Origin: DATGZX01 sp035296965
GTDB taxonomy: Bacteria; Planctomycetota; Planctomycetia; Gemmatales; Gemmataceae
Assembly: GCA_035296965.1 (NCBI GenBank)
Contig: DATGZX010000021.1
Coordinates: forward strand, 1-13,903
Direction: 5' to 3'
DNA length: 13,903 bases
A program made the position numbers and the translations under genes. Of this stretch, positions 13,613-13,903 are shown piece by piece; within the stretch, counting starts at the first letter, position 1; each line of letters begins with the position of its first letter. The notes under the pieces were generated by a model. The model made no database searches and was not told the origin of the DNA. It saw only the letters and a list, made by a program, of their open reading frames with translations.

Positions 13613-13903
13613 ATGGCCATGCTGTTATGCTTTTTCCTGACCCTGTTCGCCTTGCCGTTCAAGTCGAAGAGCCGACTTGAAGCAGAGAATGCCGCCCTCC
13701 GGCATCAGCTGTTGGTGCTGCGGCGGAAGGTGCGTGGTCGCGTCCAACTCACGAACAGCGATAAGCTCCGCGCTACTTGATCCGCGATCGGGACCGTGTC
13801 TACGGTGCCGCTGCCACGCAGCGAATACGGGCCATGGGCATCCGTGACAAGCCTATTGCCCCAGGCTCGCCTTGGCAGAACGGCTTCGTCGAAAGGCTGA
13901 TCG
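13613..13903 (+). pseudogene. Internally deleted integrase-type (rve) transposase, right end open
   Basis: From the ATG at 13613 the frame gives MAMLLCFFLTLFALPFKS, then RLEAENAALRHQLLVLRRKV and RGRVQLTNSDKL. This is the N-terminus of a common rhizobial integrase-core transposase. It hits a TGA at 13778-13780. From about 13771, in another frame, the C-terminal core resumes as RYLIRDRDRVYG, then AMGIRDKPIAPGSPWQNGF and VERLI, including the glutamate region of the DDE triad, and runs off the window. The roughly 180 residues normally lying between these parts are missing. An internal deletion with frameshift near 13765-13775 therefore inactivated the gene. It begins about 50 bases after the cobalamin riboswitch, which suggests that insertion separated the riboswitch from its target. 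Confidence 0.85.

Noticed and set aside
1..13903. CRISPR array or other regularly spaced repeats
   Set aside because: No regularly spaced repeats of 20 or more bases were seen when reading the window.

Overview
The window is GC-rich DNA that looks like an alphaproteobacterium of the Bradyrhizobium/Rhodopseudomonas kind. That assignment is an inference from four things: the copper operon content, the style of the integrase-type transposase relic at the right edge, codon use, and Tat/Sec-type signal peptides. No rRNA or intact tRNA is present to confirm it.

Layout. (1) About 1-1690 is a decayed left flank. It holds a plausible remnant of an IS transposase (about 345-490, + strand) and one doubtful hypothetical reading frame (509-1168, - strand). 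(2) About 1728-5296 is a + strand pair: an exported WD40-propeller/caspase-fold (peptidase C14) protein, then an overlapping (GTGA) small exported protein. (3) Facing it, 9349-5383 is a - strand operon-like run: a small Tat-signal protein whose C-terminus is a glycine/aromatic tail; a radical SAM/SPASM enzyme; a 65-codon frame joined on both sides by ATGA stop/start overlaps; and a second exported caspase-fold protein with a DUF4384-like C-terminus. (4) 9433-10314 holds regulatory-looking palindromes, a clear rho-independent terminator and a small exported Cys/Pro-rich protein. (5) 10387-10611 is a broken serine recombinase relic. (6) 13253-10775 is a - strand copper-handling operon: DUF2946 protein, PCu(A)C chaperone, outer-membrane beta-barrel-like protein, CopC. 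(7) 13381-13560 is a cobalamin riboswitch on the + strand. What follows it is not a B12 gene but an internally deleted, frameshifted integrase-type transposase running off the window.

How the parts may work together. The most interesting unit is 8999-9349 with 7733-8941 and 5383-7542. It reads as a RiPP-like, post-translational-modification system: a Tat-exported substrate protein, a cytoplasmic radical SAM/SPASM enzyme that could crosslink its aromatic tail (in the manner of cyclophane-forming triceptide maturases), and a secreted caspase-fold protease that could process it outside the cytoplasm. The convergent WD40-caspase with its small partner may belong to the same envelope-located system. 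Protein families are read from motifs, but the joint function is inference. IS/recombinase relics lie on both sides, so the module may be a horizontally acquired island next to an ordinary copper-homeostasis operon.
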